Positions 15,425-24,504 of a stretch of DNA of 27,525 nt are shown here, piece by piece. Origin of the DNA: a virus. The stretch is taken from IMG/VR virus record IMGVR_UViG_3300042691_025214, positions 1-27,525 of that record, one strand, 5' to 3'. A program made the translations under genes and the position numbers. Numbering within the stretch: the stretch's first letter is position 1; each line of letters opens with the position of its first letter. The notes below the pieces were generated by a model, which was given only the letters and a program-made list of their open reading frames with translations, made no database searches and had not been told where the DNA came from.

Positions 15425-16120
15425 TTATTTTTTATTTTTAAGTAATTCAGCCATAACTTTCATTTGTTTGGCTTGTAGGTTTTCAGAAGCAAAATTTTCT
15501 TTAGCTACAGAAGACATCATAGTTTTGTCTTTAGCAGGTGACTTCATGAATTCTTCCATTTTAGTCTTCATTGCTTTCATTTCTTCTTTAATACCAGCGA
15601 TTTCTGAAGCAATGGTTTCGTCGATAGCCATCTTAATTTTAGCCATATTTTCGGCTTCAACTTCGGCTTCTGTTTTACCCATAGGTTTCAAAGCACCGTT
15701 AACGTCAGTTACAGCGTTTTGAGGAGTAGTACCTTCAACGTTTGAAATTGATTCTTTAGGTCCAGCAAAGCCTTCTTTAACAGCAGCAATTTCTTCGTCT
15801 TCAATAGCACCTAAACCATCTTCCATAGACATTTCCTCTTCTTTTTCACCAGAAGCGGTTGTGATTTCTACTACAGATGAACCTTCAGTTTTAATCATTG
15901 TACCATCTTCTAATTTGTGGTATCCATCGGGAGCAAGGCTTTCTTGGCCTTCGGCGGTTACAACTTTAACTTCGTCGCCTACTTTCAAAGTATCACCTGG
16001 GAAAACGATTTTGAACGCTTTGTTCTCATCGTATACTTCACCAAATGTTTCTTTTACAGGAGTCTTATCAACTAAGCCAAAGTGTTGTTTAACCAACTCT
16101 TTTAATTGTTCTTTGTTCAT
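15425..16120 (-). CDS. Capsid scaffold-like protein
   Basis: 231 residues. The N-terminal part is small and beta-like (about 30-90, KIVFPGDTLKVGDEVKVVTA); the rest is acidic and helical, with EKEEEMSMEDGLGAIEDEE, a coiled-coil stretch (AEVEAENMAKIKMAIDETIA, then SEIAGIKEEMKAMKTKMEEF) and a basic C-terminal helix (MKVMAELLKNKK) that would bind the capsid protein. This is the usual plan of a scaffold removed by the prohead protease. It lies just upstream of the major capsid gene. Two overlapping TATTTAT boxes (16136-16153) precede the start, so a capsid-unit promoter may be here. Confidence 0.7.
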   Translation of the reverse strand: MNKEQLKELVKQHFGLVDKTPVKETFGEVYDENKAFKIVFPGDTLKVGDEVKVVTAEGQESLAPDGYHKLEDGTMIKTEGSSVVEITTASGEKEEEMSMEDGLGAIEDEEIAAVKEGFAGPKESISNVEGTTPQNAVTDVNGALKPMGKTEAEVEAENMAKIKMAIDETIASEIAGIKEEMKAMKTKMEEFMKSPAKDKTMMSSVAKENFASENLQAKQMKVMAELLKNKK

Positions 16121-16135
16121 AATTAATTAATTTGA

Positions 16136-16153
16136 TTATAAATATATAAATAA
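16136..16153 (-). promoter_or_regulatory. Tandem TATTTAT boxes upstream of scaffold gene
   Basis: On the minus strand the sequence reads TTATTTATATATTTATAA, 15 bases before the scaffold ATG at 16120. A similar TATTTATAA precedes the chaperone start (26471-26479) and TATTTATTA precedes the nuclease start (4734-4742). It could be a phage-specific promoter box or an AT-rich translation enhancer. Confidence 0.35.
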
Positions 16154-16164
16154 TGTTGTGAAAT

Positions 16165-16290
16165 TTATTTTTTAGCTTGAGCATAGCAAATAGCTGATGC
16201 TTGCTTTACAGGATATTCTTTACGTAGTTTAGCAATACATTTTGCTATAAACTCATCCTTTGGTTCGGGTCCTCGTTTTGGTATTGGCAT
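16165..16290 (-). CDS. 41-residue protein with Cys/ICYAQ motif
   Basis: A small gene, ATG at 16290, TAA at 16165-16167, overlapping the end of the holin-like gene by 38 bases. The product, MPIPKRGPEPKDEFIAKCIA then KLRKEYPVKQASAICYAQAK K, contains the pattern EFIxxCxxxLxxEYPxxQAxAICYxQ that recurs as a short helical element in phage capsid-associated proteins and portal or protease tails. The two Cys residues are conserved in that pattern. Its place between protease and scaffold supports a head-assembly role. Family assignment is from pattern memory. Confidence 0.65.
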   Translation of the reverse strand: MPIPKRGPEPKDEFIAKCIAKLRKEYPVKQASAICYAQAKK

Positions 16291-16456
16291 TTTTTCTATT
16301 TTTAAACCAGTCTATAATTCTGAGTATATTAAGCGTTAAAGCTGTTAATAACACAGCTGCTGTGATAAATGGAGTAAACTTCATTATAAACGCTAATACA
16401 CCGCCTATAGTTAAAGTATCACTCGCTACACTAATTAATGTTGAATCGTGTTGCAT
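16253..16456 (-). CDS. Small membrane protein, holin-like
   Basis: 67 residues. One long or two close hydrophobic segments (about 14-50: LTIGGVLAFIMKF, then TPFITAAVLLTALTLNILRIIDWF) followed by a strongly basic tail (KNRKNANTKTRTRTKG). This layout is typical of small holins and of some virion-associated membrane proteins. The ATG shares an A with the protease stop (TAATG at 16456). No endolysin is recognised nearby, so the holin call is tentative, and its position inside the head module is unusual for a lysis gene. Confidence 0.5.
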   Translation of the reverse strand: MQHDSTLISVASDTLTIGGVLAFIMKFTPFITAAVLLTALTLNILRIIDWFKNRKNANTKTRTRTKG

Positions 16457-18096
16457 TATTTTTTAGTAAGTACGTTATTGTAAAAGTATCCTTCAACACT
16501 AAAACCTTTAACCTTACCTGTTTTTACATATTCGTTCCAAACACGTCTATTGTCAATTTTGTACATTCCATACCATTGACCTGTAATAGGTTGGAAACCA
16601 TATAATACTGATTTATCAGCTTCTGGATCTTTAACAATCCAAGTTTCAACTAAGTAAGCATCATCAACTCTATGAGCACCATCATGTTCAATGTTAACTG
16701 AATCAACTAATTTGTCTTGCATCATTTTATATGCAATTTTTTCAATTGTTTCTTTAGAGAAAAATACTTGATATTCCTCACCTGTTTTTTCATCAACACG
16801 AGGTATTAATTTACCTGGAGTCATTAATGGACCTACTAACATTTGCTTTTCAGCTAATTCAGAGGCAAAATTACGTTTTTGACCTGTTGATGCTTCATTA
16901 ATAAAGTTAGGTAATCCAGCTACATTAATTTCAAAATCTTCTTTAGGTACACAGTTAGGTACTTTACGACCATTTTTAGTTTTCAAACCAATTGCTCTAT
17001 ATCCAGCTTGACAAGCATCATCTAATCCTTCAAACTCACCATTCTCTAATAACCATTCTAATATTTCTTGATCTTCAAAGGCATTAGGTTCATTTGTAGG
17101 TTGTTGAGGAATGTTTGATTTCAAAACAGACATTTCTTGTTTTATAAGTTCCTCTACTATAACCGCCTCAGGATCAACTAACGCAAAATTATGTTTAGTT
17201 GCATAGTCGTCGTTATTAGTCACTATATAGAACTTATCTAAGTAAGCCATACGCTCACCTATTCTCATTCCTTCTAACACATCTGTTTTATACTTAAATT
17301 TACTCATTAAGTATTCAGTATAAGCATTACCAGCCAAGAACATAAAACGATCATACTGTAAACTGTATTTATCTAATATTTGACTGTATACTTTATTTGC
17401 CCAATCTTTCTTTTGTTGTACTGAAAAATTCTTTAATGTTAAATCATAAGGCTCAATTACTTTATCTAAATCAGTCAAATAATATTTGGCAGATAAGATT
17501 TTGATATAATCATCATCTTTTTGTTGTTTACGAGCAAATGTTAATGATTTTTTAAATAATGCTGAATCATACATTTCTTCAGCAGCACACTTATAATCTA
17601 ATTTTTCTGAAGAACAAGAAATTAAATAAACATCTTTACCTTCATCTGAGAATTTAGAAAATTCAATACCTGCTTGACGTAATTTCTTTTCGGCCCAAGG
17701 TAATGCTGCTTCTCCACCCCATAACAAGTATGAAATATACCCACAAGCATTATAATCTTTTCTACGTGTAGCCAATTCGAAATTACCTTTTTGTCTAATT
17801 AAGAATGAACGCATACGTTGAATAGTATCAAGTGATAATTTTTCACCATTTACTAATTGTTGTGCTCTTACTTTACCCACTTGGGTAGCACATTTCATAT
17901 TGTTTTTTTCATTTAATTCAATACCACGTTTAGCTGCATCAACAGCTGCTTGTGGATAGTCATTGTATGTCATTTCAGCCATACTAACTTTATTAAATGC
18001 GATAAAATTTTCTTCTATGGCAGGTGATTCAACTAATGCCGTAGCATCAAATCCTGAAATTATTGAATCATCTATTTTAAGTTCTACTATTTTCAT
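16456..18096 (-). CDS. XkdF-like capsid protease fused to a DUF6884-like domain
   Basis: A 546-residue multidomain protein. 1-35: typical phage protease start (FDATALVESPAIEENFIAF). About 45-140: a small helical domain (DYPQAAVDAAKRGIELNEKN ... WGGEAALPWAEKKLRQ) common in Bacteroidota phage head proteins. About 155-287: DUF6884-like (VYLISCSSEKLDYKC, MYDSALFKKSLTFAR, KILSAKYYLTDLDKVIEPYD, FMFLAGNAYTEYL). About 410-540: XkdF-type prohead serine protease with His471 in NIEHDG and Ser533 in KGFSVEGYF. The protease would mature the scaffold and capsid. The inserted domain, of unknown chemistry, is the oddity. TAATG overlaps join it to the genes on either side. Confidence 0.8.
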   Translation of the reverse strand: MKIVELKIDDSIISGFDATALVESPAIEENFIAFNKVSMAEMTYNDYPQAAVDAAKRGIELNEKNNMKCATQVGKVRAQQLVNGEKLSLDTIQRMRSFLIRQKGNFELATRRKDYNACGYISYLLWGGEAALPWAEKKLRQAGIEFSKFSDEGKDVYLISCSSEKLDYKCAAEEMYDSALFKKSLTFARKQQKDDDYIKILSAKYYLTDLDKVIEPYDLTLKNFSVQQKKDWANKVYSQILDKYSLQYDRFMFLAGNAYTEYLMSKFKYKTDVLEGMRIGERMAYLDKFYIVTNNDDYATKHNFALVDPEAVIVEELIKQEMSVLKSNIPQQPTNEPNAFEDQEILEWLLENGEFEGLDDACQAGYRAIGLKTKNGRKVPNCVPKEDFEINVAGLPNFINEASTGQKRNFASELAEKQMLVGPLMTPGKLIPRVDEKTGEEYQVFFSKETIEKIAYKMMQDKLVDSVNIEHDGAHRVDDAYLVETWIVKDPEADKSVLYGFQPITGQWYGMYKIDNRRVWNEYVKTGKVKGFSVEGYFYNNVLTKK

Positions 18097-19961
18097 TAGA
18101 ATTGTCTTCTTTGGTTAATTTTTGCTTCAGCAGCTTGTGCACTTGTCACATCACCAGCTAATACATATGTTTTAAAAACGCCGCCTCGTGGTCCTCCTGT
18201 TTGTGAACCTCCAAAACCACCTGCTATTGGAGCTACTGATGGAGTGGTATTTGTTCCAAATCCTCCAAATTGTGATTGAGCAACACCAGCATTAGGTAAT
18301 GATGGAGTTGAAGGAACTGTTGGACCTGAAGCTGTTCCTGAACCTCCACTATTTAAAATAGCTTTGGCTCTTGATGCAGCACCTAATACTGCAGCAATTT
18401 GTGAGGCATAAAATATAGGGAAAGCAAACGGTGCTGCAGGTCCTGTTGCTTTGGCTCCTTTTTGAGCAATGTCTAAAGCATTTATAAATCCAACTCCTGT
18501 ACCAATTGCAATGTCTGCTAATGCTGCTGCTTTAGCGGCTGTACTACCTTCTTTAAATAGTCCTCCTAAAGCAACTAATGCACCTCTTGATGCTGCTACA
18601 AATTCTGCCTCAGCAGATGCTTTAGCTTGAGCTGTTGCTTCAGTACTTGCTAATGACTCAGCATCTAATCTTTTTTGTTCTTCTACTCGTTTTTCTTGTA
18701 AAGCAGTTTCAGCATCATTAAGTTCAGCGGTTGCTACAACTTGTAAATCAGCATATTTTTTATCAATAGAAGCTAATGCTTCAGCATTACCCGCGGCAGC
18801 AATTTGTTCTTGTATAAATGATTCTTGTAAAGCAGCTAATTTATTTTCATAAGCAATTTGTACCGCTAAATCCTCATTTTCTGCTTCAGCTAATCGTCTT
18901 TGACGAGCAGCATCTGCTGCACTTAATTCAGCTGAAACTCTTTCATCTAAAGCAGCAGCTTGGTCTGCTGCAATTTGTTTTAAACGTTCTGCTTCTTTTT
19001 CAGCAGCTGCTATTCTTTTAGCTCTACGTTTTTCTGCTTTTTGTTCAGCATCATTTTCACGTGCTTCTGTAGTTGATATTTTATCTAATTCTAAAGCATC
19101 TTCAGCTGCATTTCTTTTAGCTTTTGCTTCTGCTCTTACTTTATCATATTTTTCTATAATAGCTTTTTCTGCCTCAGAACCTTTTGCAACTCGAGCTACT
19201 TCTTCTTCTTGTGCTTTATTAGCAGCGACAGTAGCTGCTCTGGCTTCTTCACGTTGACGAATAAGTGCATTTTGTCTAATTGCAGCTACTTCATCAATTG
19301 ATTTACCTTCAGCTTTAGCTCTGGCTTCAGCCAATTTAGCTTCTCTATTATAGAAATCAGAAGCTTCTTTAGCTTTAGCTAATTGACGATCAAATGATTC
19401 TTCTGTTTTTGCATTTGCTTCAGCGGCTTTAGTACCAAATATATCAAATGCATCTGCTAATGCTGTTACAGCTAATATAATAGCACCAATACCTAATCCA
19501 GCTAAAGCAACACGTGTAACGTTAATTGCTCCTGTGGCTGTAGTAAATGCGGCTTTAAATGAAGAACCTAATAATTTATTAGCTGATACTAATGAGTTAG
19601 ATACATCCCTTATTCCTGAAACAACACCAATTACACCTAATAATTTCTTTTCAGCATCCTCGATTGCTTTAGATTCAGCTCCAAAGGCAATAAATGCAGA
19701 ACTAACTGCACCTACCGCACCTGTTAAACCATTGAAAGTATCAACTAACGCTGTTGCGCGTTGTTCTTTATCTAAACCTTCAAATTGTAGTTCAACATCT
19801 TTTAATTGAGATTTTACTCCCTTAATTTTATTACCTAACTCATTAAATCCTGGATCACCAATTTTAAGTGTCTTAAATTGAGCTTCTAAGGATTGTAAGT
19901 CCTGTTCCAGTTCATTTACTGATTTACTATTGACTGCGACGTCTATGCTAAATGTAGCCAT
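18096..19961 (-). CDS. Tape measure protein
   Basis: 621 residues. The N-terminus (ELEQDLQSLEAQFKTLKIGD) is coiled-coil, then a hydrophobic segment (about 147-176, VALAGLGIGAIILAVTALAD), then a long Ala/Glu/Lys/Arg-rich coiled-coil (about 180-440), a second hydrophobic patch (about 465-520, AKAAALADIAIGTGVGFINA), and a Gly/Ser/Pro-rich C-terminus. This is the standard tape-measure plan. At about 0.15 nm per residue (established for siphophages) the tail would be roughly 90 nm. It is encoded after, not before, the two large tail proteins, which departs from the usual order. Confidence 0.85.
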   Translation of the reverse strand: MATFSIDVAVNSKSVNELEQDLQSLEAQFKTLKIGDPGFNELGNKIKGVKSQLKDVELQFEGLDKEQRATALVDTFNGLTGAVGAVSSAFIAFGAESKAIEDAEKKLLGVIGVVSGIRDVSNSLVSANKLLGSSFKAAFTTATGAINVTRVALAGLGIGAIILAVTALADAFDIFGTKAAEANAKTEESFDRQLAKAKEASDFYNREAKLAEARAKAEGKSIDEVAAIRQNALIRQREEARAATVAANKAQEEEVARVAKGSEAEKAIIEKYDKVRAEAKAKRNAAEDALELDKISTTEARENDAEQKAEKRRAKRIAAAEKEAERLKQIAADQAAALDERVSAELSAADAARQRRLAEAENEDLAVQIAYENKLAALQESFIQEQIAAAGNAEALASIDKKYADLQVVATAELNDAETALQEKRVEEQKRLDAESLASTEATAQAKASAEAEFVAASRGALVALGGLFKEGSTAAKAAALADIAIGTGVGFINALDIAQKGAKATGPAAPFAFPIFYASQIAAVLGAASRAKAILNSGGSGTASGPTVPSTPSLPNAGVAQSQFGGFGTNTTPSVAPIAGGFGGSQTGGPRGGVFKTYVLAGDVTSAQAAEAKINQRRQF

Positions 19962-19980
19962 ATTGCTAAATATTTTATTA

Positions 19981-22900
19981 TTAATACATTGAATTAAAAG
20001 TTGCTATAATTGAAGGAATAGCTGGATAAACTCCTGGAACTCCTGCAACATAATCTATATAAAGATTATTATTAGTAGCGGTCCAAGCTAACTCCCAATA
20101 ATCACCAGCAGAACCACTTACAAAGAAATTCCAAGCAGCAACAAATCGTTCATTAGCTCCTCCAGGAAGGTGAACTGAAGTATTTGAATTAGCTACATCA
20201 GTACCATTTTTTCTTAACCAAATCCAACACGTTTCTCCTCCTCCAGAACTTATATTAAGCTGAGCACTAAATGCTAAGTTATAAGCACCTGGTTCTGAAA
20301 TAGTAAATCGTGAACTTGATACTAATGTTATTCCTCTATTAAAATCAACAGTGTCGAATGTCATTACTGATGCTGTTAAAGCACCATCTATTGTTTGGTC
20401 TGTAGTATCATAAACTGAAATAAATGATGCTGTTGTAGCTACACTACCTGTTGTTCCTCCAAATGGCCAACAATCTCCATTCACACATAAACTACCTGTA
20501 ATATCTACAGAACCAGTATACTGAGCACTATTCTGAGTAATTGAATTACCCATATATACAGTACCTGTATTATAAGTATCTAATATAACTGTAGGAAAGA
20601 ATATAGCTGTGTTTTGAGTATCTTGAGGTATAGCTCCATTATTACCAACTGATATTACATTATTAGCTGTTTCATCATAATCAGCATTACCAATAATTAA
20701 AATATTAGGATTGTAAATAAATGGTTTTGTTTGATCCCAAATAACATCGGTACCATAAACCTCATTAGCATCACGTGTACCTGCTTGAAATAAAAGTTCT
20801 GATGAAGTAACCGGTTGATTACTTACAAAATATGAGTACGATGTTGTACCATTTTCATTATAATCATTTTGAATTACATCCTCGTATGTTTGAGGATCAA
20901 GATAAATTCTTCTACGTGGAAATTGTAATTTACGAGGTAATGTCTTTAACAATTCAACTTGTGTTGATTGTTTATCAATTAAGTTAGCACCTTGTATTTT
21001 ATTAATTCTATAGTAATGCCCATCAATAAAGATCTTATCGTTTAATTGTATACGTTCAATTTCAGTTGGATTTAAAACAACATTCATTGTTACTAAACGA
21101 GTATCTACATCATATAATTCGTTTATATAATAAGCCCAATATGTTGAATAAGCATCATTACTTGTTCTTCCATTAACATAGTTTTGCTGATAAGGATAGA
21201 AATCTAAGTTATTAAAATGTATATCAAATGATGAAGAGAAACTTGCAGGCGATTCAGATAAACCTCCTAATGTTCTATAGTAATTAACAGGTATAGTATT
21301 TCCACTATCATCTTTAACATAATAATATCCTCTAACAGAACCTGACACACCATAAGCTTCAGTTGCAGGTACTGTTTTTAAAGATTGTTTATGTAATAAA
21401 CGTGGTTTGAATTTATATGGTTGACCATATTTGTTTTCTTCTTTCTTATAAATTTGAGGAATAACAGTTGTATAACCATTTTGAATACCCTTAACAGGAG
21501 TAGCTGCAAATATAGTTTTAATTGTTTTAGTACCTTCAGTTAAATCAGAATCTGAATAGTAATTGTATTCACCATATGTGTTATTAAATGTTGAGTTTTG
21601 ATATTTGTTAATTACATCCTCATCAGTATCATCAGTGAATAATATTTCTTTAGGTTGATCTCCTAATGGGTGTCTAATTTCCCATTTAACATTTCTATCT
21701 ACTTTATTAGTCCAATCAACAATAACACCTTGATCAACCCAAGTATTAAATGGTTCAATACGTAATAAGTTTCTTTCACCTTTAACAGGTTCAATTACTA
21801 AATTATATTTTAAAACTAAACTTTGAATAAAGTCAAGTATTTTTATATCCTCAGGAAATTGTAAACCCATATCTACAATTCCTAATTCAGTAGAAGGAGG
21901 ACCAAGTACTTTTAACCAAGTATTAGTTCCTGTTTGAACTCCAATAGTTTCAGCAGCTGAGAATCCATCACCGAATACCTCAACTTGAATAAAATCAGTT
22001 TGATTTAATGTTACCTGAAATGGTCCTAAATTTATATTACCTGAACTGATGCCAGGTATTCTTCTAACATAAGTTTGTAATGCTGTAGTACCATTTTTTA
22101 GTACTCTAATTCCTATTGTTCTTGTAGGATCAGGTCCTCCATAATTATTAATTACAAAAGGAATAGCAGCATTTATAGTATAAGCACCTCTAACATCAGC
22201 AGTATACTTATAAAGACCAGTATCATAATTACCTCCATTATCATAAACTTCAGCATTGTATTCTACAGGATAGTAAGTACCATCCATAACAATACTTTGT
22301 GTTGTACCCGTTCTATAAGCGTATACTGACTGCGAAACATAGTTGTTAATAGCAGGTCCTTTAAATTCATTAGCTGTGGTTAATAGATAAACACTTTGAA
22401 AATAAGCACTATTTAAAAACGATGAAGTATACTTATAATTAACAGTATCAAAAATAGTATCCATTACAGCTTTAGCTCTAATGGCTGGTTTTAAATCTTG
22501 TGGTCTTAAAGGATAATTAATATTATCAATTTGAAAATCACCTCCTCCAAATTCAATATTTGCTGAAGATGTATAGTTAGGATCTTTACCATAATGAACT
22601 AATGGGTATAAAATATCTCCATTAAGTAATTGATCATTCCACGATTGTGAAATAGCAGTCCAACTTGAAGTATGATTATAAGCACTCCAGTTTAAATCAG
22701 CTAATGCACGAGTGTCAATTTGAGTTCTAAAATCAACTGTTTCATTTACTACAGCACAATTGTAAATTACATCATTGTATTGATCTGTAATAATGTTGTT
22801 TAAGTATAATTTGCCTGTATATACAGCTTGACCATCAACTAATACTTGACAAGGTACTGTATGTGTTAATCCAATTGCTGGAGTAGTACCTAAATCAAAT

Positions 22901-23100
22901 AAGTTATTAAAGAATTGGTTATTAATATCAGTACCAGGCAAAGCAAATTCCTGAGACGATATCCCATAAATTTTTCCTATATCATCAGACTGAATAGCTG
23001 AGATGTCTAATAAAAATTGAGGATCATTTGTTAATTCAAGATCAAATTTCTCTTGATCATCATTTATAGCTCTTAATATTACTTGATACTGTGTGGCCAT
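19981..23100 (-). CDS. Large tail-tip protein with C1q-like C-terminal domain
   Basis: 1039 residues. The first 450 residues start with a conserved tail-tip-like segment (LLDISAIQSDDIGKIYGISS, SQEFALPGTDINNQFFNNLF) and look beta-rich; the centre includes LDFIQSLVLKYNLVIEPVKG and IFIDGHYYRINKI, motifs of baseplate-hub-like proteins. After a GSVDITGSLCVNGDCWPFGG linker, residues about 880-1039 form a C1q/TNF-like jelly roll (GAYNLAFSAQLNISSGG, CWIWLRKNGTDVANS, GDYWELAWTATNN, PSIIATFNSMY) common at phage fibre tips. It probably serves as tail hub and receptor contact. TAATG overlap joins it to the 467-residue gene. Confidence 0.75.
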   Translation of the reverse strand: MATQYQVILRAINDDQEKFDLELTNDPQFLLDISAIQSDDIGKIYGISSQEFALPGTDINNQFFNNLFDLGTTPAIGLTHTVPCQVLVDGQAVYTGKLYLNNIITDQYNDVIYNCAVVNETVDFRTQIDTRALADLNWSAYNHTSSWTAISQSWNDQLLNGDILYPLVHYGKDPNYTSSANIEFGGGDFQIDNINYPLRPQDLKPAIRAKAVMDTIFDTVNYKYTSSFLNSAYFQSVYLLTTANEFKGPAINNYVSQSVYAYRTGTTQSIVMDGTYYPVEYNAEVYDNGGNYDTGLYKYTADVRGAYTINAAIPFVINNYGGPDPTRTIGIRVLKNGTTALQTYVRRIPGISSGNINLGPFQVTLNQTDFIQVEVFGDGFSAAETIGVQTGTNTWLKVLGPPSTELGIVDMGLQFPEDIKILDFIQSLVLKYNLVIEPVKGERNLLRIEPFNTWVDQGVIVDWTNKVDRNVKWEIRHPLGDQPKEILFTDDTDEDVINKYQNSTFNNTYGEYNYYSDSDLTEGTKTIKTIFAATPVKGIQNGYTTVIPQIYKKEENKYGQPYKFKPRLLHKQSLKTVPATEAYGVSGSVRGYYYVKDDSGNTIPVNYYRTLGGLSESPASFSSSFDIHFNNLDFYPYQQNYVNGRTSNDAYSTYWAYYINELYDVDTRLVTMNVVLNPTEIERIQLNDKIFIDGHYYRINKIQGANLIDKQSTQVELLKTLPRKLQFPRRRIYLDPQTYEDVIQNDYNENGTTSYSYFVSNQPVTSSELLFQAGTRDANEVYGTDVIWDQTKPFIYNPNILIIGNADYDETANNVISVGNNGAIPQDTQNTAIFFPTVILDTYNTGTVYMGNSITQNSAQYTGSVDITGSLCVNGDCWPFGGTTGSVATTASFISVYDTTDQTIDGALTASVMTFDTVDFNRGITLVSSSRFTISEPGAYNLAFSAQLNISSGGGETCWIWLRKNGTDVANSNTSVHLPGGANERFVAAWNFFVSGSAGDYWELAWTATNNNLYIDYVAGVPGVYPAIPSIIATFNSMY

Positions 23101-24503
23101 TATCTGCTTCTCTTATTGTTAGCTAATGTATAATTAATTGTATATTGGAAATTCTTTTGTGTACGAGGATTTCGTTTACTTGTAAACTGTGAATCAGTAA
23201 TAATAACAGGTACCATATTAAATCCATCTTGTATATACACGTTTGGTGAATAAAACAATGGTTCTAACCAATCAGCTTCTGCTTGTGTCAACCAGTCACT
23301 ATTAGCCGTAAAATTCTCGTTTATATTCGTATAATACGCATTATTTCCTCGTCTGCGTATATTGTAGTCAACTGCGTTAGTTGTTGTACTATAATCAACA
23401 AATGTTTGCTTGTATATACCTTTATCTAAATTAGTATTTTTATCTGATTGTAAAGTGAAATTAAACCAATCCCAAACTCCATAATCATTAATCCAAGCAA
23501 ATCTTACTCCCTCATATCCACAATTAGGATCTTGTTTATTAATAGTAAATTTATCCCAACTTGCATTTGTATTAACTGTGTTAGCTGCTTGTTGTGGTCT
23601 TAAAGTAATAGTGTAATAATCCCAATTTTGAGTACTGAAATCAAAGTTACCATTATTAGTAATATTTTGAGGTCCAATACCAGTATATAATAAGAATGAA
23701 CCTGATGATTGTGAACCTGAATTTATAGAACAAGTTTGTACTGTTGCAACAGCTGACCATAATTGAGCAGTTGATGTTCTTGGTCCTCCATAATAAGAGG
23801 CTGTATTAACACTTGTGTTAAACAATGATTGAGTATATGCTAAAGCACCCGTATAATAAACGTTTAAATCAAGGGCATAAATGTCTTGTGCGCTTGATGT
23901 GCTTCCATTAAGTGCTCCGTTTATAGACGCTATAGTAAGGTAATCTGTCGGTCTTGCTGACTGTGTTCTACTCGCGTCTGTTAAAGCAACATTTTTAGTG
24001 AATGTAGCTGATGATGGTGTAGTTTGAGGATCATAAAATGAACTTGTATTCCAATTCCAAGCACCACTATTAGGATCAATAACTCCATTAATTAAATAAT
24101 AATAAGGAATTGAACCAGTAACAGAAGCAGAACCAGTAGTTGAACCTACACCAGTATATGATGTTACAGATGAAGAAGGTGATACTCCATATTCTTCACC
24201 AAATGCTACTTTAAAGTATTTAGCGGCGTTAGTATTTTTATAAAATAAACCATCAGCACCCATACTAAAATTATCTGTATCATAGTCTAAGTATTGTCTT
24301 ACAATACGTCCTAAGTTAAATACACCTTTATAGCTTGGATTAGGTTGTTGTTTTATTGTTGTTAATGTTGTTCCACAGCCATCTTTTAAAGCACAAACAT
24401 ATTGGTATTGAGCTGCTGATGAGGAGTTAGATGTAACTTCCCATAACATATCACTGTTTGCTAAATTAAGTTGTCCTGCGTATTGTTGAATTGTAATACT
24501 CAT
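23100..24503 (-). CDS. Probable tail-tip/distal tail protein
   Basis: 467 residues, no catalytic motifs. The N-terminus SITIQQYAGQLNLANSDMLW, followed by YQYVCALKDGCG and PSYKGVFNLGRIVRQYLDYD, is of a type found directly before the large tip protein in Bacteroidota siphophages. The rest is beta-rich with many Thr/Ser/Asn/Tyr residues, and the end (NPRTQKNFQYTINYTLANNK) looks like a beta-sandwich tail domain. Likely a distal-tail or baseplate component that links the tube to the tip. Function is inferred from order and composition. Confidence 0.65.
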   Translation of the reverse strand: MSITIQQYAGQLNLANSDMLWEVTSNSSSAAQYQYVCALKDGCGTTLTTIKQQPNPSYKGVFNLGRIVRQYLDYDTDNFSMGADGLFYKNTNAAKYFKVAFGEEYGVSPSSSVTSYTGVGSTTGSASVTGSIPYYYLINGVIDPNSGAWNWNTSSFYDPQTTPSSATFTKNVALTDASRTQSARPTDYLTIASINGALNGSTSSAQDIYALDLNVYYTGALAYTQSLFNTSVNTASYYGGPRTSTAQLWSAVATVQTCSINSGSQSSGSFLLYTGIGPQNITNNGNFDFSTQNWDYYTITLRPQQAANTVNTNASWDKFTINKQDPNCGYEGVRFAWINDYGVWDWFNFTLQSDKNTNLDKGIYKQTFVDYSTTTNAVDYNIRRRGNNAYYTNINENFTANSDWLTQAEADWLEPLFYSPNVYIQDGFNMVPVIITDSQFTSKRNPRTQKNFQYTINYTLANNKRSR

Positions 24504-24504
24504 T

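Noticed and set aside
16136-16153. T4-like late promoter TATAAATA
   Set aside because: The exact TATAAATA reads on the plus strand, away from the leftward genes; only the reverse TATTTAT box points towards the scaffold gene.
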